Part shown: piece after piece, positions 15,008 through 23,777 of the stretch
Layout of the letters: every line of letters starts with the position of its first letter
Position numbering within the stretch: position 1 is the first letter of the stretch
Source of the DNA: CAIOYC01 sp038327995
Lineage (GTDB): Bacteria > Pseudomonadota > Alphaproteobacteria > Caulobacterales > Caulobacteraceae
Reading direction: 5' to 3'
Length of the DNA: 52,221 bases
NCBI GenBank assembly: GCA_038327995.1
Contig: JBBQLP010000017.1
Location: 1 to 52,221, forward strand
Notes under the pieces: model-generated
What the model was told of the DNA's origin: nothing
The model's database searches: none
What the model saw: the letters and a program-made list of their open reading frames with translations, nothing else
Translations under genes and position numbers: made by a program

Positions 15008-16846
15008 TTACGCCCCCCTCGCCCCCGCCACGTAGCCGTCGATCACGTCTTCGAGCACCTTCAGCGGCATGGCGCCGTTGAGCAGGCCAGCGTCGTGGAA
15101 CTTGCGGATATCGAACCGCGGCCCCAGCGCCGCCCTGGCCTTGGCGCGAAGGCGCAGCCAGGTCAGCTTGCCCACCATGTAGCTGCAGGCCTGCCCCGGC
15201 CAGACGCAATACCGCTCGACCTCGGTGATGGCCGAAGCGTCCTGGTCGCCCAGGTGATCGACGTAGTATTTCACCGCCTGTTCGCGGCTCCAGCGCTTGT
15301 TGTGCAGCCCCGTATCGACCACCAGCCGCACCGCGCGGAACAGGGCGTCGTGCAGATAGCCGATCCGGCCAAACGGATCGTCCGCATACATCCCCATCTC
15401 GTCGGCCAGTTGTTCGGCGTAGAGGGCCCAACCCTCTTGGTAGGCGTTGAAGCCGATCACCCGGCGGATCAGCGGCAGATCGGACTCCTGCGCCAAGCTT
15501 ATCTGCAGATGGTGGCCGGGAATCCCTTCGTGATAGGTCAGGGTCGGCAGGGTCCAGCTTGGGACTTCTGCGGTGTCCCTGAGGTTGATGTAATACATCC
15601 CCGGCCGTGAGCCATCCAGCGACGCGCCATTGTAATAGCCTCCCGGCGCGCCGGCCTCGGTGGCCTTGGGCACGCGCTTGATAACTAGAGGCGATTTGGG
15701 CAGGGCGCCGAAATAGCTGGGCAGCTTTTTGCTGATGACCTCAACCTTGGCGTTCAGGTCCGCTAGCAGCTTTTCCTTGCCCTCGTCGGTGTTGGGGTAG
15801 CGGAACTTCGGGTCCGAATAGAGGGCGCGATAGCGCTCGCCGACCGTCCCCTTGGTCAGGCCCTGCTTCTTCATCGCCGCATCGATCTCGGAGGACAGGG
15901 CGGCGACGCGCTCCAGGCCCAGCTTGTGCACCTCGGCGGGGGTGAGGTTGGTGGTGGTCGCCTGTTTCAGGGAGAGGCGATAGTATTCCTCGCCCTTGGG
16001 CAGACGCCAGACGCCTGCGTCGTGCGGAGCCTTGGCGCGCATTTCGGTGACGAGCGCGATCTGCCGCTCCAGCGCCGGAACCACGGTCTCCCGATAGATT
16101 TTCCCGGCGGGTGCAGCGTAGTCGTCGGTCAACCCCGCAGCCTTGGCCCGGTGCACCAGAGAGGCGACCAGATTGGACTCGTTCGGATCGGACTTGATCA
16201 GCGCCTTGAGCTGAACCAGCGTCTTGTCGAGCACGAAGTCAGGCGGCGAGGCGCCCAGTGCAACATCATGGCGCGTACATTCGCTGTCCTGATCCAACGC
16301 CGAACCGAAGGCCTGCAGGCGCGCCAGATAGGCGTCGGCGTCCGCCTTTGTCTTCAGGGGATGCTGGGAGTCGAGAAAGTCCGGCACGCCCTGATAGGCG
16401 CCCGTAAGCTGGCTCAGCACATAGGGTGAGCCCGCCCCGCCGCCGCCATAGTCGAAGGCATCGACCGCCGCCTCCGCGTCCTCGGTGATGAAGTTGACGG
16501 TCTCGTAGCTGATCCGGTCGGCGGGGGAGAGGACGGCGGCGTTGATCGAGCGCATCTCGGCGATTTGTTCATGCGTCAGGGCCTTGCCCGTGGCGCGCGC
16601 GGCGAGGGAGCGATCATCGAGCTCCGAGCGCTGATGCTTGCGCGCGCCAAGATCGAACCCGACGCTGGTGGCGAGTTCGGGCGATCGGTCGAGCTGGTCG
16701 GTGACGAGCTTGGCGAAGACCTTGGTCATCTTCGCGCCCTCGTTCGCCGCCGGTGTTGCGAGCGCTGGGCCCTGCGCAAACACTGGAACGGCTGGCGTAG
16801 TGGCGAGGGCGGCGGTGGATACGAGCAAGCGGCGACGGTCGATCAT
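15008..16846 (-). CDS. exported DUF885 family protein, probable metallopeptidase
   Basis: A 612-residue protein starting at the ATG at 16846, with GGGGA about eight bases upstream. The N-terminus MIDRRRLLVSTAALATTPAV resembles a twin-arginine signal, with cleavage near VFAQ. A metal-site motif YHEGIPGHHLQ lies near residue 440, followed by a conserved EGWALYAEQLADEMG helix. Both are hallmarks of DUF885 proteins, which are thought to be gluzincin-like peptidases. Its periplasmic substrate is unknown. It stands alone, between two intergenic repeats. Confidence 0.88.
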   Translation of the reverse strand: MIDRRRLLVSTAALATTPAVPVFAQGPALATPAANEGAKMTKVFAKLVTDQLDRSPELATSVGFDLGARKHQRSELDDRSLAARATGKALTHEQIAEMRSINAAVLSPADRISYETVNFITEDAEAAVDAFDYGGGGAGSPYVLSQLTGAYQGVPDFLDSQHPLKTKADADAYLARLQAFGSALDQDSECTRHDVALGASPPDFVLDKTLVQLKALIKSDPNESNLVASLVHRAKAAGLTDDYAAPAGKIYRETVVPALERQIALVTEMRAKAPHDAGVWRLPKGEEYYRLSLKQATTTNLTPAEVHKLGLERVAALSSEIDAAMKKQGLTKGTVGERYRALYSDPKFRYPNTDEGKEKLLADLNAKVEVISKKLPSYFGALPKSPLVIKRVPKATEAGAPGGYYNGASLDGSRPGMYYINLRDTAEVPSWTLPTLTYHEGIPGHHLQISLAQESDLPLIRRVIGFNAYQEGWALYAEQLADEMGMYADDPFGRIGYLHDALFRAVRLVVDTGLHNKRWSREQAVKYYVDHLGDQDASAITEVERYCVWPGQACSYMVGKLTWLRLRAKARAALGPRFDIRKFHDAGLLNGAMPLKVLEDVIDGYVAGARGA

Positions 16847-16959
16847 CAAGGTTCCCCAAAAAGGTTTGCCTGACCCTCCCGCGTGAGCCCCCAAGGCGCA
16901 AGCGAAACGGCGGGATCGGAGATTAAACCTTGGTAAGGCGAGGGGGATAAGTTTTTCTT

Positions 16960-16982
16960 CTCTCCTTTTGGGGAAAGGGGTC
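16960..16982. repeat. partial copy of the intergenic repeat family
   Basis: TCTCTCCTTTTGGGGAAAGGGG resembles CCTCTCCCAAAGGGAAAGGGG at about 14893. It lies just past the cckA stop. The 144-base gap between cckA and the DUF885 gene holds nothing else I can support. Confidence 0.4.
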
Positions 16983-16990
16983 TCAGGTCT

Positions 16991-19090
16991 CTATTCCGCC
17001 GAGAGGGCCTGTTTCACCCGTTCGGCCAGGACCTTAATGTCGATGGGTTTGGCGACGAAGGTCACGCCCTCTTCGCCTTCCAGAAGGTCGGAGAACTCCG
17101 CTTCGGCGTAGCCCGAAATGAACATCACCTTGGCGTCGCCGAGGAAGGGTTTGGCCTTCTTGAGCAAGGCAGGACCGTCGAGCCCCGGCATCACCACGTC
17201 GGAGATCAGAAGGTCGATCTTGCCCGCCCACTCCTCACAAAGCTCAAGCGCCTCTTCGCCATCCGCCGCCTCGATCACTTCATAGCCTCTGGCGCGCAGC
17301 AGTCGGGCCGCAACGCTGCGCACCGCATCCTCGTCCTCCACGAACAGGATACGGCCGACACCGGAGAGATCGCGCGGGGTCGGCTTGAACTTCAGCGGCG
17401 AGCGGGCCGGAGCGGCGGAGGGCTCCAGCGCCGGAGCGGGGTGGTAGATCGGCAGGAAGATGCGGAAGGCCGCGCCCTCCCCTGGCTCGGACGCCACCCA
17501 GATCCAGCCGTCCGCCTGTTTGACGATGCCGTAGACGGTGGCGAGGCCGAGGCCGGTGCCCTCTCCGATGGGTTTGGTGGTGAAGAAGGGCTCGAAAATC
17601 TTGGCCATGACTTCAGGCGGGATGCCGGGACCGTTGTCGGACACCTCGATCAGGGCCGAGCCCTCGTCCGGGCAACCGGGGAAGCCCAGCGCGGTGGCCT
17701 CGGACTGGCTCACCCGGGCCACCCTTATGCGGACGATACCGGGGCCTCCGTCCGCCGAACCGTGGCTGCGCAGGGCGTCGCGGGCGTTGACGGCGAGGTT
17801 CATCACCGCCGTTTCAAGCTGGCTCTTGTCGGCCCGCACCAGCGGCAAGTCGCGGCCGTAGTCGTTGACCAGCTTCACATCCTCGCGGAGCAGGCGGCGC
17901 AGCAAGACCTCGAACTCGGAGATCAGTTCGCCAAGCTCCAGCGTCTCGCGCTGCACGGTCTGCTTGCGGGAAAAGGCCAGCAATTTCCGCACCAGATCAG
18001 CGGCGCGGTTGCCCGTCTGGCGAATCTCCGTCAGCCCCTCGTAGGAAGGATCGCCGACCGGGTGGCGCTGCAAAAGCTCATCCAGACGAAGCTGGATCGC
18101 CATCAGAAGGTTGTTGAAATCGTGGGCGACGCCCCCCGCGAGTTGGCCAATGGCCTGCATCTTCTGGGACTGGGCGAGTTGGAGTTCGAGCTGCTTCTGC
18201 TCGGACACGTCCACGAGATAGGCCAGAAGACGCCCCTCGGCGGCGGTGATGTAGAGCTGGGCGATCTTTGCGGGGCTGTCGGCGAGGCGCACCTCAACGG
18301 GACCGCCGCGCTTCTGTTTCAGGCGCTGACTAGTCTCCGCAAGGCCGTTGGGGTCGAGCAGGTCAGCGAACCGCGCCCCCGGCGCCGAACGCCCGTCGGT
18401 GAGGCGCATCATCGCCTCGTTGGATTGCAGGATGCTCGCCTCGAACGGGTCGTCGCCCTCCAGAAGGGCCGCGCCGAAGGGCGCGGCGGCGGCGAAGGTG
18501 TCCAGCGCAGCCGGAGGCAGGAGAACCCCGTCCGTATGCGTTGGCGCCAAGGGGATGGTGGTCGTCAACCCCGGCGCCGTCAGGCGAACCAGCAGGCGCT
18601 TGGGATCGAGCCGCGAGATGACCGTGGGCCGCTCCACCTCGTGCAGCCTGAGCTTCGCCGCGCCCGCTCCATCACGCCGGGCGTTCATCAGCGCCGCATA
18701 GAAGTCAGCCCCGCCGTTGGGCAGCCGCGCGCCCGCGCCGACCGCCTCGCGCCAGGCGGCGTTGGCCCACAGGATGCGTCCGTCAGGCCCGGCCAGACAG
18801 GCAGGCTCGGTGAGGGCGTCGATCAGGAGCTTTGAGCCGTCCACCCGCGACTTGCGCTTCGGAACCGGATCGGTCGCCGCGAAGGTGAACACCCCCGCCA
18901 GCGCCACCCCGCCCAGCCCGATCAGCAGCAACAGTCCTGGTCCGGTGATCGGCCCCGCCCGCACCGCCGGATAGGCCGCACCCGCCACGGCGACCAGAAA
19001 GAACAGGGCCGCCGCCAACGCCAGGGGATCGACCAACGGCCGGGTTTCGCGCCCGCCGTCCGCCCTGAGCGCCGTCATCCGAGATGCCAT
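16991..19090 (-). CDS. cckA: cell-cycle hybrid histidine kinase CckA
   Basis: A 699-residue inner-membrane kinase (Caulobacter CckA is 691). Domains in order: two transmembrane helices (about 22-44 and 51-71); PAS-A (about 85-180); PAS-B (about 200-300); HisKA with phospho-acceptor His323 in GGVAHDFNN; and ATPase motifs N1 (MNLAVNARDAL), G1 (DNGPGIP), F (FEPFFTTK) and G2 (GTGLGLATVYG). The receiver domain at about 578-695 has acidic pair ED586-587, Asp631 and Lys681. CckA phosphorylates ChpT, which passes phosphate to CtrA and CpdR; it also works in reverse as a phosphatase under c-di-GMP. The ATG at 19090 follows GGGA by eight bases and comes 35 bases after flhB. Confidence 0.96.
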   Translation of the reverse strand: MASRMTALRADGGRETRPLVDPLALAAALFFLVAVAGAAYPAVRAGPITGPGLLLLIGLGGVALAGVFTFAATDPVPKRKSRVDGSKLLIDALTEPACLAGPDGRILWANAAWREAVGAGARLPNGGADFYAALMNARRDGAGAAKLRLHEVERPTVISRLDPKRLLVRLTAPGLTTTIPLAPTHTDGVLLPPAALDTFAAAAPFGAALLEGDDPFEASILQSNEAMMRLTDGRSAPGARFADLLDPNGLAETSQRLKQKRGGPVEVRLADSPAKIAQLYITAAEGRLLAYLVDVSEQKQLELQLAQSQKMQAIGQLAGGVAHDFNNLLMAIQLRLDELLQRHPVGDPSYEGLTEIRQTGNRAADLVRKLLAFSRKQTVQRETLELGELISEFEVLLRRLLREDVKLVNDYGRDLPLVRADKSQLETAVMNLAVNARDALRSHGSADGGPGIVRIRVARVSQSEATALGFPGCPDEGSALIEVSDNGPGIPPEVMAKIFEPFFTTKPIGEGTGLGLATVYGIVKQADGWIWVASEPGEGAAFRIFLPIYHPAPALEPSAAPARSPLKFKPTPRDLSGVGRILFVEDEDAVRSVAARLLRARGYEVIEAADGEEALELCEEWAGKIDLLISDVVMPGLDGPALLKKAKPFLGDAKVMFISGYAEAEFSDLLEGEEGVTFVAKPIDIKVLAERVKQALSAE

Positions 19091-19125
19091 CTTCAAGTTC
19101 CCACCATCACCAGGTCTCGCACCGA

Positions 19126-20238
19126 CTAACGCGCGCCCAGCCCTGCTGGACGCGGCGAACGGGCGCGGGTCTCGGAGCGCTTCTTCGCCGCGCCCAGGAT
19201 CACGCCGACGATCCGGGCCACCGCCTCATAGTGCTCGCGCGGGATCGTCTCGTCGACCTCGATGGAGGCATAAAGCGAGCGAGCCAGGGGCGGGTCCTCG
19301 ATCACGGCGATCTGGTGCTTCTCGGCGACCTCACGGATGCGAAGGGCGAGCGCGTCCACCCCCTTGGCGACGCAGATCGGCGCGGTGGTTTCACCCTGCA
19401 CATAGCGCAGCGCCACTGCATAGTGGGTCGGGTTCATGACCACGAGGGTGGCGCGGGGTATCGCCTGGATCATCCGGTAGCGGGAGCGCGCCATCTGCTG
19501 GGCCCGGCGCTTGGCCTTGATGTGCGGGTCGCCTTCGGACTGTTTGGTGTCTTCCTTCAACTCCTCGCGGGTCATGCGCATCTTCTGCATGAAGCGCTGG
19601 CGCTGCCAGAGCCAGTCCAGAAGGGCGATGGTCCCGAACACGATCAGGACCGCGATCCCCAGCGCCCTCAGCCACTCCATCAGGAGCGGCAGGATCGCCG
19701 CCGTATCCAGCCGCCCCAGCATGGCCAGATCGTCCGCGCGAGGCCGCAGCACGATCCAGGCGACGCAGGCGACCGCTCCCAACTTGCTCAGCGACTTGCC
19801 GAAATTGACCAGACCGTCCAGCCCGAACAACCGCCCCAGTCCCTTGATGATGTTGAGCTTCGAGGCGTCAGGCGCCAGTTTGGAGGGGGTCCACAGAAAC
19901 CCTTGCTGCATCACATTGCCGGTGATCGCCGCCGCCATGGCCGCCAGCATCACCACCCCCGCCGGGGCCGCCGCCTGTAGCGCCAACCGCAGCACGTCCT
20001 GACCGCCGTTGCCAGAAAGGTCGAACGCCTCGGGGTGCTGGATGAAGGGTAGAAGGGTCTGAGCCAGATTGCGGGAAATGCCGCCGCCCATGGCGATCAC
20101 GCAGCCGACCGCCGCCGCCATCGCCGCGAAGGCCGAAACGTCCATCGACTTGGCGACATCGCCCCGCTTTCGCGCCTCCTCCAGCTTGCGGGATGAGGGG
20201 GCTTCTGTCTTTGACTCGCGGTCCGCTTCCTCGGCCAT
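19126..20238 (-). CDS. flhB: flagellar export switch protein FlhB
   Basis: A 370-residue protein with a charged N-terminus (ESKTEAPSSRKLEEARKRGD), four transmembrane segments in the first 210 residues and a cytoplasmic domain. The self-cleavage motif NPTH is near residue 269 within VVMNPTHYAVALRY. FlhB switches the flagellar type III export gate from rod/hook to filament substrates after autocleavage between Asn and Pro. It starts three bases after the fliR stop, so the two are co-translated. Confidence 0.97.
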   Translation of the reverse strand: MAEEADRESKTEAPSSRKLEEARKRGDVAKSMDVSAFAAMAAAVGCVIAMGGGISRNLAQTLLPFIQHPEAFDLSGNGGQDVLRLALQAAAPAGVVMLAAMAAAITGNVMQQGFLWTPSKLAPDASKLNIIKGLGRLFGLDGLVNFGKSLSKLGAVACVAWIVLRPRADDLAMLGRLDTAAILPLLMEWLRALGIAVLIVFGTIALLDWLWQRQRFMQKMRMTREELKEDTKQSEGDPHIKAKRRAQQMARSRYRMIQAIPRATLVVMNPTHYAVALRYVQGETTAPICVAKGVDALALRIREVAEKHQIAVIEDPPLARSLYASIEVDETIPREHYEAVARIVGVILGAAKKRSETRARSPRPAGLGAR

Positions 20239-20241
20239 CGG

Positions 20242-20997
20242 CTAGACGAACCGGTCGATGAAGTCGCGGTAGGCGCCGACCCAGACCAGACCGAACACCC
20301 CCAGGCTGAGGGCGAAGACCGACAGGCCCAGCAGCACCGTCAGCGGGGTGGCGATGAAGAAGATCTGGAACTGGGGCATGGCCCGGCCGATGAAGCCGGA
20401 CGCAACGTTGAACACCAGCGAGAAGACGATCACCGGCGCCGCGAGCTGAATCCCCAGCGCGAACGTCTGCCCCATCAGGCGGGTCGCCAGCGCGCCGAAG
20501 TCGCGGATAGGCGCGCCGTGGGCGACGGGGAAGATACGGTAGGTTCCGGCGATGGCCCCGATGAACAGATGGTGCAGGTCGGTGGCGAAGATCAGGGTCA
20601 GTCCGATCAAGGTCAGGAAGGTGCCCAGCGTCGGGGTCGGCTGGGTGCCGAGCGGGTTGGTGGTCTGGGCGAACGACAGGGTGGTCTGGATCGACACCAC
20701 CTCTCCCGCCACCGCCAGGGTCGACAGGAACAGCCGCAGGAGCGCGCCGACGCCGAGCCCGATCAGGATCTCCATCGCCACCTGTCCCACCAGGCCGTCC
20801 ACGCCCCCCGGCACCGGCGGCAGGCTGGAGGCCACCACCGGATAAAGCACCAGCGCCAGCAGGAAAGCGAAGGCTAGACGGACCCGCGGCGGCACCGTGC
20901 TCTCGCCGACCCCGGGCAGAAGCATGGCCAGCGCGCCGACACGGGCGAACACCAGCCCCACGCCATAGACCTGGATCGGGAGCGCGTAGTGTTCCAT
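20242..20997 (-). CDS. fliR: flagellar export gate protein FliR
   Basis: A 251-residue polytopic membrane protein with FliR features: VGLVFARVGALAMLLPGVGE near the N-terminus, LALVLYPV, and FALGIQLAAPVIVFSLVFNVASGFIGRAMPQ in the C-terminal half. It forms the core of the flagellar type III export gate with FliP and FliQ. It lies between fliQ (21-base gap) and flhB (3-base gap) in one leftward operon. Confidence 0.97.
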   Translation of the reverse strand: MEHYALPIQVYGVGLVFARVGALAMLLPGVGESTVPPRVRLAFAFLLALVLYPVVASSLPPVPGGVDGLVGQVAMEILIGLGVGALLRLFLSTLAVAGEVVSIQTTLSFAQTTNPLGTQPTPTLGTFLTLIGLTLIFATDLHHLFIGAIAGTYRIFPVAHGAPIRDFGALATRLMGQTFALGIQLAAPVIVFSLVFNVASGFIGRAMPQFQIFFIATPLTVLLGLSVFALSLGVFGLVWVGAYRDFIDRFV

Positions 20998-21018
20998 CGC
21001 CGCCGCCCCTTTCGCGCC

Positions 21019-21282
21019 CTACATCCCCGCGATACGGGCGGCGATCTGATGCATGAAGCCCATCATCAGGGCGCCCATCAGCGGCAGGGTGATGAGCAGG
21101 GTGATGAAGATGGCGAGGATTTTCGGCGCAAAAACCAGCGTCGCTTCCTGAATCTGCGTCAAGGCCTGAAGCAGGCCGACGGCCACGCCGACCAGCAGTC
21201 CCACCAGCATGACGGGAGCGGAAAGCTGGATCGTGAGCCACAGGGCGTCGCGCCCGATGTCCAGAACCTCGACGCCGTTCAT
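21019..21282 (-). CDS. fliQ: flagellar export gate protein FliQ
   Basis: An 87-residue protein with two transmembrane hairpin segments (LTIQLSAPVMLVGLLVGVAVG and ILAIFITLLITLPLMGALMM) separated by LQALTQIQEATLVFAPK, the standard FliQ layout. The start is the ATG at 21282 (MNGVEVLDIG) with a GAGG ribosome binding site. It is the first gene of the fliQ-fliR-flhB-cckA operon, and a CtrA half-site lies 65 bases upstream. Confidence 0.96.
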   Translation of the reverse strand: MNGVEVLDIGRDALWLTIQLSAPVMLVGLLVGVAVGLLQALTQIQEATLVFAPKILAIFITLLITLPLMGALMMGFMHQIAARIAGM

Positions 21283-21347
21283 GGGGGCCTCACCTGAGCA
21301 AATGACTGAAAACGGGCGAGAACGCCGCGTCTGCACGGTGGCGAAAC

Positions 21348-21355
21348 ATGGTTAA
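21348..21355 (-). promoter_or_regulatory. CtrA half-site upstream of fliQ
   Basis: TTAACCAT on the minus strand, the core CtrA motif, lies 65 bases before the fliQ ATG. A degenerate TTAT is found nine bases further upstream rather than the ideal seven. Position and orientation suit a CtrA-activated early flagellar promoter, as known for fliQ in Caulobacter. The site also lies about 100 bases in front of folE on the other strand. Confidence 0.65.
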
Positions 21356-21457
21356 TAAAGGCTGATAACTCGCCACCTATCCCCCTTTTCAACGCTTGCC
21401 GCTTGACGCCCTCGTCCCACGCCCCAGCTATGAACGCTCAAGCTGGAAGGGTTCCGA

Positions 21458-22093
21458 ATGACGCACGCTGGCGACCACGAAGACGGCGCCCTGCCGCCCA
21501 AAATCCCGCACGCCAACGGTCGCCCCAGCGCCGCCGAGGCCGAGGCCGCCGTGCGCACCCTGCTGCGCTGGGCGGGCGACGACCCCGACCGTGAGGGCCT
21601 GCTGGACACCCCCGCCCGCGTCACCCGCTCCTACAAGGAGCTGTTCGCCGGATACGACACCGATCCCCGCAAATATCTGGAGCGGACCTTCGAGGAGGTC
21701 GGCGGCTACGACCAGCTTGTGGTGTTGAAGGACATCCGCGTGGTCTCCTGTTGCGAGCATCATATGCTGCCGGTGATCGGACGGGCGCACGTGGCTTACC
21801 TGCCCCGCGACCGGGTGGTGGGCATCTCCAAGCTGTCGCGCGTGGTCAATGGTTTCGCCCGCCGCCTGCAGATTCAGGAAAAACTCACCGCCGAGATCGC
21901 CAACGCCATCCAGGAGGTGCTGAACCCCCACGGCGTCGGCGTAGTGATCGAGGCCGAGCACTCCTGCATGACCTTGCGCGGGGTCAATACGCCGGGTTCG
22001 TCCCTCATCACCTCCACCCTGCTTGGCGTCGTCCGCGACGACCACCGCACCCGCGAAGAGTTCATGCGCCTGACCCGGCGCTGGGGAGACTGA
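21458..22093 (+). CDS. folE: GTP cyclohydrolase I
   Basis: A 211-residue enzyme that converts GTP to dihydroneopterin triphosphate, the first step of folate synthesis. Zinc and catalytic residues are visible: SCCEHHMLPVIG and EAEHSCMTLRGV. The GTP-binding region is RDRVVGISKLSRVVNGFARRLQ. The N-terminal 20 residues are variable and polar, as in other alphaproteobacterial copies. GGAAGGG lies six bases before the ATG. A possible promoter (TTGACG at 21403) was seen but its spacing is poor. The gene is divergent from fliQ. Confidence 0.97.
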   Translation: MTHAGDHEDGALPPKIPHANGRPSAAEAEAAVRTLLRWAGDDPDREGLLDTPARVTRSYKELFAGYDTDPRKYLERTFEEVGGYDQLVVLKDIRVVSCCEHHMLPVIGRAHVAYLPRDRVVGISKLSRVVNGFARRLQIQEKLTAEIANAIQEVLNPHGVGVVIEAEHSCMTLRGVNTPGSSLITSTLLGVVRDDHRTREEFMRLTRRWGD

Positions 22094-22410
22094 GCGTTGC
22101 TCCCTCCCCTCGCCGGGGGTGGCAGACACTTCCCTGAAACGGTCGACGTTTGACCTGTGACGCGGCGGAGGGGTCCGAGCGGTCCGTACCTGAGTGGCGC
22201 TTTTGACCTTGGATCGGAGCAGGTCGTTGTCTCGCCGTGCGGTGCGGGAAGCAGAAGTCTGGAACTTCTGAGATGGGTGGGTTCCCCCTTTTTCGCCCAC
22301 CGGGAGCAATTGAGCGCTGGCATCGTTCCCTGGTAGGCGGCTCCTCCCACTGCTTATGGTTTGGGCTCAGAGAGAGCCGTGTTAGCGTGAGTGCAAATGT
22401 GGAGGGGAAA
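22094..22410. other. non-coding stretch with two hairpins
   Basis: No gene is supported here. A perfect 7-bp hairpin (CAGAAGT, loop CTGGA, ACTTCTG) is at 22252-22270. A second, GGTGGG with CCCACC at 22276-22301, encloses a CCCCCTTTTT run. The region is not obviously one of the CCTCCCC repeats except its first 30 bases. It leads into a lower-GC small gene, and the hairpins could end folE transcription. Confidence 0.4.
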
Positions 22411-22620
22411 ATGAGCAGACCAAAGTCAGTTGTGCTGTCATCAATCTTTATAGCGATGCTTGGTGTGCTTCCGTTGTTGAACGCGTTGGGAAATCCGCGG
22501 TTCGCTGCGGCGCGGGGCCATGACTTCCTCCAACTCATCGCCGTCGGCTTTTGCTTCGGAGTGTCGTTTGGAATGTTGATGGCCAGTTTCGTTTCTCGAC
22601 GGCGGAGTGACGCCACCTAG
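22411..22620 (+). CDS. small two-segment membrane protein, unknown
   Basis: A 69-residue protein with a strong ribosome binding site (GGAGG six bases before the ATG). Two hydrophobic segments, SVVLSSIFIAMLGVLPLL and FLQLIAVGFCFGVSFGMLMA, are joined by a polar loop and end in a basic tail (SRRRSD), which suggests both ends face the cytoplasm. I recognise no family. Its first part is about 50 percent GC by hand count, well below its neighbours, so it may be a recent arrival. Confidence 0.6.
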   Translation: MSRPKSVVLSSIFIAMLGVLPLLNALGNPRFAAARGHDFLQLIAVGFCFGVSFGMLMASFVSRRRSDAT

Positions 22621-22785
22621 TCGCGAGGAAATAATTCGCTGGCCGGGGAAGGGTTCGCGGCTCAACCGCAATGTCTAAGTTGGGTCGTAAGCGGAAGTTA
22701 CGCCTTCGTCCGAATGAAGACCCGCAGCACGACGGTGGAGCGGCCGGGAATGGCCGATTTCTGGTAAGCGGCGGCGCCATCACCC

Positions 22786-22895
22786 TCACCCTCCCAAGTC
22801 TTCGCTACGCTCGCTAGGGTCCCTCCCTCTCTCGTGAAAGGGAGAGGGGAAGAACTCTGCTCCCTCCCCCTTCACTGGGGAGGGTCGGGGTGGGG
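22786..22895. repeat. composite palindromic intergenic repeat, overlapping a gene end
   Basis: Starts CACCCTCACCCTCCCA, continues through CTTCGCTACGCTCGC and CCCTCCCTCTCTCGTGAAAGGGAGAGGGG, then CCCTCCCCCTTCACTGGGGAGGG. It is the same family as 14872-14999 in the opposite orientation. Its right part lies inside the 3' end of the leftward HTH gene. Confidence 0.6.
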
Positions 22896-23689
22896 GTGCG
22901 GCGCGGGGGTTGGCCAGCGCCGATCATACCAAGCGCCTCGGCCTTCTGTTCCATCTCGGTGATGATGTTGCGGACGGCGCGGACCTCCTCAATGATCTCG
23001 GGAGACAACAGGCCCTGCGCGGCCTGCGCCTCCAGGTCTTCGATGGCGGCTATGTCTTCGGCGCTGACCGGCCAGCCCATATCAGCGTCGGCGGCGCCTT
23101 CGGTAGCGGCGTTTTCAGACGGGCAATCCGCCTCGCCATCTTCCAGATCATAATCCTCCGCGCCCGTTTGCACCCCATCATCCGGGTGCAAAGAGTGCAG
23201 AACGGGGACGAGCGTATCCGCTGTGGTCGCTGCTTCAGCCGTCTCCGCCTTTTCTGCGGCGTGGCGGGCGTTGAGATGCTCTTGCCGGACCTGGGTCTTC
23301 AACTCCGCCGTCAGCCGCATCCAGGCCCGCGCCTCATAGACCCGGCCGCGCTGGATCGCCTCCGCGGCCGAGCGCCAGGCCAGGTCGGCCAGGTCGGCTG
23401 TCGGCAGCGCAGGCGGCGGCTCCACTATGCCGCCTTCCAGACCGCCTTCTTCCGCAGCCGCTTCCATGTCGCTTCGCCGCCACCCCTCGCTCCTGGCGCG
23501 GGTGCGAAAGGTGGAGAGGCTGAGCCCGTAGGCCTCGCAGATGCGTTCCGCCTTGAACCCCGCCGCATAGCCCTCCTGCGCCAACCGCCACGCGTCCTTC
23601 GCGGCGGGTCGCCATGGCGGCCGCGCCGAGGCTTCCTCCTCCCGCGGCGGCTCGAACCGGTAGAGTTGGCTGTGATCGTAGTCGTCCAT
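22814..23689 (-). CDS. helix-turn-helix protein of unknown role, C-terminus from a repeat
   Basis: A 291-residue acidic protein. I chose the ATG at 23689 (MDDYDHSQLY), with TGGAG eight bases upstream, over an earlier ATG at 23719 without one. Residues 20-60 look like a helix-turn-helix of the small-terminase or resolvase type: DAWRLAQEGYAAGFKAERICEAYGLS, then STFRTRARSEGW. The middle has long charged helices (about 105-145), then an acidic low-complexity part, and a last helix near residues 220-260. The final 25 or so residues (TPTPTLPSEGGGSRVLP and on) are translated intergenic repeat. No phage genes are nearby, so a host DNA-binding role is more likely than packaging. Confidence 0.7.
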   Translation of the reverse strand: MDDYDHSQLYRFEPPREEEASARPPWRPAAKDAWRLAQEGYAAGFKAERICEAYGLSLSTFRTRARSEGWRRSDMEAAAEEGGLEGGIVEPPPALPTADLADLAWRSAAEAIQRGRVYEARAWMRLTAELKTQVRQEHLNARHAAEKAETAEAATTADTLVPVLHSLHPDDGVQTGAEDYDLEDGEADCPSENAATEGAADADMGWPVSAEDIAAIEDLEAQAAQGLLSPEIIEEVRAVRNIITEMEQKAEALGMIGAGQPPRRTPTPTLPSEGGGSRVLPLSLSREREGP

Positions 23690-23777
23690 GGCGGGCTCCA
23701 GGCAAGAAGGAGCCGCCATGATCAGGGTGTTTCAGGGGGCGGGGACGAAAGCGGGGATAAGTGGGGGCGGCGCGGCC

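Noticed and set aside
17441..18835. 464-codon frame opposite cckA
   Set aside because: Antisense to conserved kinase motifs; no start signal.
21403..21432. TTGACG / GCTATGAA promoter for folE
   Set aside because: The spacing of 17 between the extended elements is longer than the Caulobacter consensus allows, so it is not listed as a feature.
22814..23689. Prophage remnant suggested by the small-terminase-like HTH
   Set aside because: No large terminase, portal, capsid, integrase or attachment repeats nearby.
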